A stretch of 64,000 nt of DNA from Pseudomonadota bacterium (GTDB taxonomy: Bacteria; Pseudomonadota; Alphaproteobacteria; Sphingomonadales; Sphingomonadaceae), in contig JAEWZX010000007.1 of assembly GCA_023394965.1 (NCBI GenBank), positions 186,001 to 250,000 on the forward strand, in the 5' to 3' direction. Positions 60,947-64,000 of this stretch are shown here, in pieces. The position numbers and the translations under genes were made by a program. Every line of letters starts with the position of its first letter. Position 1 is the first letter of the stretch. The notes under the pieces are model-generated. The model was given only the letters and a program-made list of their open reading frames with translations, searched no databases and was not told the DNA's origin.

Positions 60947-61834
60947 TCAAGCACCCATCTGCTGCAACCATTCCGCAATTGCCTTTGCGGCTTCGGCCAG
61001 ACTGGCTTCGGAATCGGAAACCGGCCCGTTCGCACCGTCGAGATAGGCGGCGAGGATGTATCTGTTTCCGCCGGGCGTCACGATCATGGCGATATCGTTC
61101 ACTTCGCCCTGTTCCCCCGTTCCGCAGGTGCCGGTTTTGTCGCCCGCCAGCCATTCAACCGGCAACCCGCCGCGCAGGCGGTTCATGCCGGTCGTCGTTT
61201 CCACCAGCCATGTCTGCAGCAAAGCGCGGTCCGCCTGCGGCAGGCGGCCGCCCCACAGCAGTGTATCGACCAGCGCCGCATGGGCGGCAGGCGTGGCGGT
61301 ATCGCGCGGGTCGCCCGGTGCATTTTCATTGAGGGTCGGCTCGTTCCGGTCGAGGCGCGTCGTCTTGTCCCCCAGCGCGCGCAGCCAGCGGGTGAAGCCT
61401 TCCGGCCCGCCCACTTCCGCCAGCAGCAGATTGGCTGCCGTATTGTCGCTGAGGATGACGGCGTGATGGGCCGCTTCGAGCCCGCTCATCCAGCCGAGCG
61501 CGGCGCGGTCTTTCGCATAAGGCGCATAGCTGAGAATATCCTGCGCCCCGAAAGCCAGCCGCTTGTCGCGCAGTCCCGGCGTGTCGAGCATCATCCCCGC
61601 CAGCGCCAGCTTGAAGGTCGAACACATGGCAAAGCGTTCATCACCGCGATAGGCGTAAATGACGCCCCTGTCCGGCGCATGAAGCGCGAGGCCGAGACGG
61701 CCCCCCGATGCGGCTTCTATACCCGCCATGCGCACGGCAAGATCCTGCTGCGCGGCGGAAGTTTCGAGCTGGCGCGGCGAATCGCCCGTACAGGCGCCGG
61801 TTGCCAGCAACAGCGGGATCAGAAGTGCCCTCAC
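60947..61834 (-). CDS. class A beta-lactamase with carbapenemase-type cysteine pair
   Basis: A 295-residue serine beta-lactamase. The N-terminus looks like a lipoprotein signal with Cys15 (weak lipobox TGAC). Active-site motifs: Ser72-T-F-Lys75, Ser129-D-N, Glu165-P-T-L-Asn169, and Lys233-T-Gly235. Cys71 and Cys237 match Cys69 and Cys238 (Ambler) of KPC/SME/NMC-A carbapenemases, and Thr236 matches T237. It starts with GTG 9 bases after the NDUFS4-like gene. It is placed among core genes with no mobile element, so it looks resident rather than acquired. The substrate range is not known. Confidence 0.9.
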   Translation of the reverse strand: MRALLIPLLLATGACTGDSPRQLETSAAQQDLAVRMAGIEAASGGRLGLALHAPDRGVIYAYRGDERFAMCSTFKLALAGMMLDTPGLRDKRLAFGAQDILSYAPYAKDRAALGWMSGLEAAHHAVILSDNTAANLLLAEVGGPEGFTRWLRALGDKTTRLDRNEPTLNENAPGDPRDTATPAAHAALVDTLLWGGRLPQADRALLQTWLVETTTGMNRLRGGLPVEWLAGDKTGTCGTGEQGEVNDIAMIVTPGGNRYILAAYLDGANGPVSDSEASLAEAAKAIAEWLQQMGA

Positions 61835-61843
61835 CCGCAGGCG

Positions 61844-62122
61844 TCAGCGAAAATTATCGGCGTAGGCCTGAAGCTTGAGCGTCTTGGGAGGAGTGGCGTG
61901 GACGCGGGCGGGAATGCCGTATTTTTCGGCATACGCTTTCGCTTCGTCCCTGGTCGGGAAAGTCAGCTGCACCTGTGCCTGCGTGTCGCTGCTGCCGGTC
62001 CAGCCCATCAACGGGTCGGCACGGCGGGCTTCGGACTGCTCGAATTCGAGCACCCATTCATCGGTGCGGGCCTTGCCCGACTGCATCGCGTTCTTGGGTC
62101 GCTGATAAATACGTGCTGCCAT
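61844..62122 (-). CDS. ETC complex I subunit, NDUFS4-like
   Basis: A 92-residue homologue of the mitochondrial 18-kDa complex I subunit NDUFS4, an alphaproteobacterial accessory subunit of NADH:quinone oxidoreductase. Family segments: ARIYQRPKNAMQSG, WVLEFE, DPLMGWTGSSDT, FPTRDEAKAYAEKYGI. It lies outside the nuo operon as is usual, between hrpB and the beta-lactamase gene. Confidence 0.9.
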   Translation of the reverse strand: MAARIYQRPKNAMQSGKARTDEWVLEFEQSEARRADPLMGWTGSSDTQAQVQLTFPTRDEAKAYAEKYGIPARVHATPPKTLKLQAYADNFR

Positions 62123-62139
62123 AGTGGACGCCCCTTAAT

Positions 62140-64000
62140 TCACCCGTCGGATTTTTGGAAGGCGTTCTTGGTCTTCAGGCTGGGCTTTTCCGTCCACGGT
62201 TCCTCCGGCCAGCGGTGCTTGGGATAACGGCCCTTCATGTCCTTGCGCACATCGGCCCAGCTTCCGCGCCAGAAACCCGGCAGATCGCGAGTGGACTGGA
62301 TCGGCCGCCCGGCAGGGCTGGTGAGCTTGAGCAGCAGCGGCGTATCGCCGATCATTGGGTGACGTTCCAGCCCGAAGAGCGCCTGCACGCGCACTTCCAC
62401 GCTGGGCGCATCGTCCCCCGTATAATCGATTTGGTGTGTGGTACCGGCAGGCGAGGTGAAGTCGCGCGGGGCCTGCAGGTCCAGTCGCTGGCGGCTGTCC
62501 CAGTCGAGCTGGCCCAGCAGCGCATCCACCAGCCTGCCCTTCGGCAGATCGAGATCGCGCCGCCCTTCCAGCAGCGGTGCCAGCCAGAGCGCGGCATTTT
62601 CGGCCAGACCGTCTGCCGACAGACCTTCGACCCCGGCATAACTTGCCCGCGCAAGCATTTCTGCCGGAAGGATTTTTGCCGGGTTTTCCAGAGCTTTTTC
62701 CACAAGCATATCCACAATCGCCTGCCCGTCAGGCGCAGGATCGGAACCCCGCGCCAGGGTGATCGCGCCCAGCCTGCGTTCCAGCAGGGCTTCCACCCGG
62801 TCGCCCGTCCAGCGCAGCACCTGCCTGCGTTCGATCCGGTCCGGCAGCCACCGTTCCAGATCGGCTTCTTCCAGAGCCATCGCCGATGTGATCCGCGCGC
62901 CCCTGGCCTGCCCCTGCGCATCGCCCACAACCAGAAACTGCGCCCGGGCGAGCGCCGACGCGGGATCGAGCATGAAGCCCCTGCCCCCGGCGGTGATCCA
63001 GTTTTCGCCACCGGCATCGCGGCGTCGGGCGATGAATTCGGGCCGTCCGGCAGCCAGCAGAATACCAAGAGGCGGCGTCTGGCCCCCGTCCCCATCCCTT
63101 TCGCCGCGCCCCATCACAAGCTCGCGCGCCTGCCTCGCCCATCGGCCCGCCAGCTTGCGGCTCGCCTCTGCCCGGGCGCTGCGGTCGGTTTTCCAGCGCG
63201 CCAGACGCGCTTCGAGATCTTCGCCGCGACCGCCCAGCCCGCGTTCCTGCAACAGCAGTGCGATCTGTGCCGCCGGCATGTCTGCCCCATATTCCGCCCC
63301 GAAGAGGGTGGTGGCCGCTCCTTGCGGGTCCAGCGGCAGCCGTGCCAGACGCTCCCCCCGGTCGGTGATGCGCCCTTCCCCATCCAAGGCGCCCAGCGCT
63401 TCCAGCGTGCTGCGCGCGGCGGCGATGGATGCCGCTGGCGGCGGATCGAGCCAGGCCAGTTCCAGCGGATCACCGCTGCCCCATTGGGCCAGCGCCAGCA
63501 CCAGCGGCGCAAGGTCGGCGGTAAGCATTTCGGGCGGATCGTAAGGTGGGCGGCCGCCATGACCGCCCTCTTCCCACAGGCGATAGGCCACCCCCGGCCC
63601 CTGCCGCGCCGCACGCCCGGCGCGCTGCGCCGCTGCGGCCTGGCTGGCGCGATGGGTGACCAGATGCGTGGTCCCGGCGGCGCGGTCGAATTCGGCGCGG
63701 CGGGACAGACCGGCATCGACCACCACCGAAACGCCGTCCAGCGTCAGCGATGTTTCGGCAATGGCAGTGGCCAGAACGATCCGGCGGCGGCCTTCGGCAT
63801 CGCGGCGGATGGCCCGGCGCTGGCCTGCAGGATCGACCTGCCCGTGCAGCGGCAGCACCAGCGCGCTTGGAAGGCGCGCTTCCAACCGTTCGCCCACCCG
63901 CTCTATCTCGCGCACCCCGGGCAGGAAGGCGAGAATATCGCCTTCTTCCTGGCGCCAGGCGGTGACGATGGCCTGTGCTGCCGAATCTTCCACCGGCACT
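62140..64000 (-). CDS. hrpB: ATP-dependent helicase HrpB (5' end outside window)
   Basis: The C-terminal 619 or more residues of a DEAH-box helicase; the N-terminal helicase domain with Walker A and DExH is beyond the right edge. Visible are the RecA2 domain (ATAIAETSLTLDGVSVVVDAG, QRAGRAARQGPGVAYRLW), the ratchet/OB region and the HrpB C-terminal domain ending RDLPGFWRGSW...RYPKHRWPEEP. HrpB is a predicted RNA helicase of unclear target. It is partial because of the window edge, not by mutation. Confidence 0.93.
   Translation of the reverse strand, partial: VPVEDSAAQAIVTAWRQEEGDILAFLPGVREIERVGERLEARLPSALVLPLHGQVDPAGQRRAIRRDAEGRRRIVLATAIAETSLTLDGVSVVVDAGLSRRAEFDRAAGTTHLVTHRASQAAAAQRAGRAARQGPGVAYRLWEEGGHGGRPPYDPPEMLTADLAPLVLALAQWGSGDPLELAWLDPPPAASIAAARSTLEALGALDGEGRITDRGERLARLPLDPQGAATTLFGAEYGADMPAAQIALLLQERGLGGRGEDLEARLARWKTDRSARAEASRKLAGRWARQARELVMGRGERDGDGGQTPPLGILLAAGRPEFIARRRDAGGENWITAGGRGFMLDPASALARAQFLVVGDAQGQARGARITSAMALEEADLERWLPDRIERRQVLRWTGDRVEALLERRLGAITLARGSDPAPDGQAIVDMLVEKALENPAKILPAEMLARASYAGVEGLSADGLAENAALWLAPLLEGRRDLDLPKGRLVDALLGQLDWDSRQRLDLQAPRDFTSPAGTTHQIDYTGDDAPSVEVRVQALFGLERHPMIGDTPLLLKLTSPAGRPIQSTRDLPGFWRGSWADVRKDMKGRYPKHRWPEEPWTEKPSLKTKNAFQKSDG

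Noticed and set aside
1..64000. CRISPR arrays and insertion sequences
   Set aside because: No regularly spaced repeat-spacer pattern and no transposase were seen anywhere in the window.

Overview
The window looks like a chromosomal segment of an alphaproteobacterium of the Sphingomonadales, most like Erythrobacteraceae. This is inferred from gene content and order: a ccmCDEFGHI run, pyrH-frr-uppS-cdsA-dxr-rseP-bamA-ompH-fabZ, an FnrL-type regulator, a stand-alone NDUFS4-like complex I subunit, and no lpxD or lpxA beside fabZ, as expected for a lineage that replaces LPS with glycosphingolipids. Two tRNA genes (His-GTG, Tyr-GTA) and the 4.5S SRP RNA are readable.

Layout. 1-9218: the end of an MFS transporter, a ThDP enzyme, CsbD and EVE small proteins, a GGDEF-EAL protein, then the tightly overlapping chain dapF-mtaB-ftsY-yciB. 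9288-18146 (mostly minus): a HAD phosphatase, Kup, the ccm operon for c-type cytochrome maturation (each gene overlapping the next), an amino-acid dehydrogenase and tRNA-His. 18338-34911: a 2OG oxygenase and a GFA protein (plus), then rpmE, the fabZ-to-pyrH envelope/isoprenoid/translation cluster, an SLC13 transporter on the other strand, tsf-rpsB, and pssA-psd. 34942-36895: a KAS III-like synthase and an FnrL-type regulator.

About 37040-54247 is a genomic island of roughly 17 kb lodged at the 3' end of tRNA-Tyr. It reads as an integrative and mobilizable element: a P4-type tyrosine integrase beside the tRNA, two AlpA/excisionase-type regulators at the far end, a TraA relaxase with TraC and TraD, and between traC and traA an oriT whose nick core matches the RSF1010/Ti (MOBQ) type with an inverted repeat directly 5' of it. 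No type IV secretion genes are present, so it would need a helper. Both ends carry CTCCC(C)ACA repeats, and the left end has a decayed copy of the tRNA-Tyr 3' end. Two operons diverge from oriT. The leftward one runs traC-traD, then a 1357-residue Type IIG-like restriction-modification enzyme and a DUF262-HNH-AlbA fusion. The rightward one runs traA-DUF6118, then a TIR/deoxyribosyltransferase-like protein and a cytosolic trypsin-like protease 2 bp apart. A further overlapping pair (unknown 134-residue protein plus an ImmA/IrrE-like protein without HExxH) lies near the left end. The cargo is therefore almost entirely candidate conflict or defence genes. The TIR-like/protease pair is the best candidate for an undescribed system.

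54448-64000 returns to core genes: an rRNA 2'-O-methyltransferase, HU, Lon, YbaB, DnaX, 4.5S RNA, a class A beta-lactamase carrying both cysteines of the carbapenemase-type disulfide, an NDUFS4-like protein, and the C-terminal part of HrpB running off the right edge.
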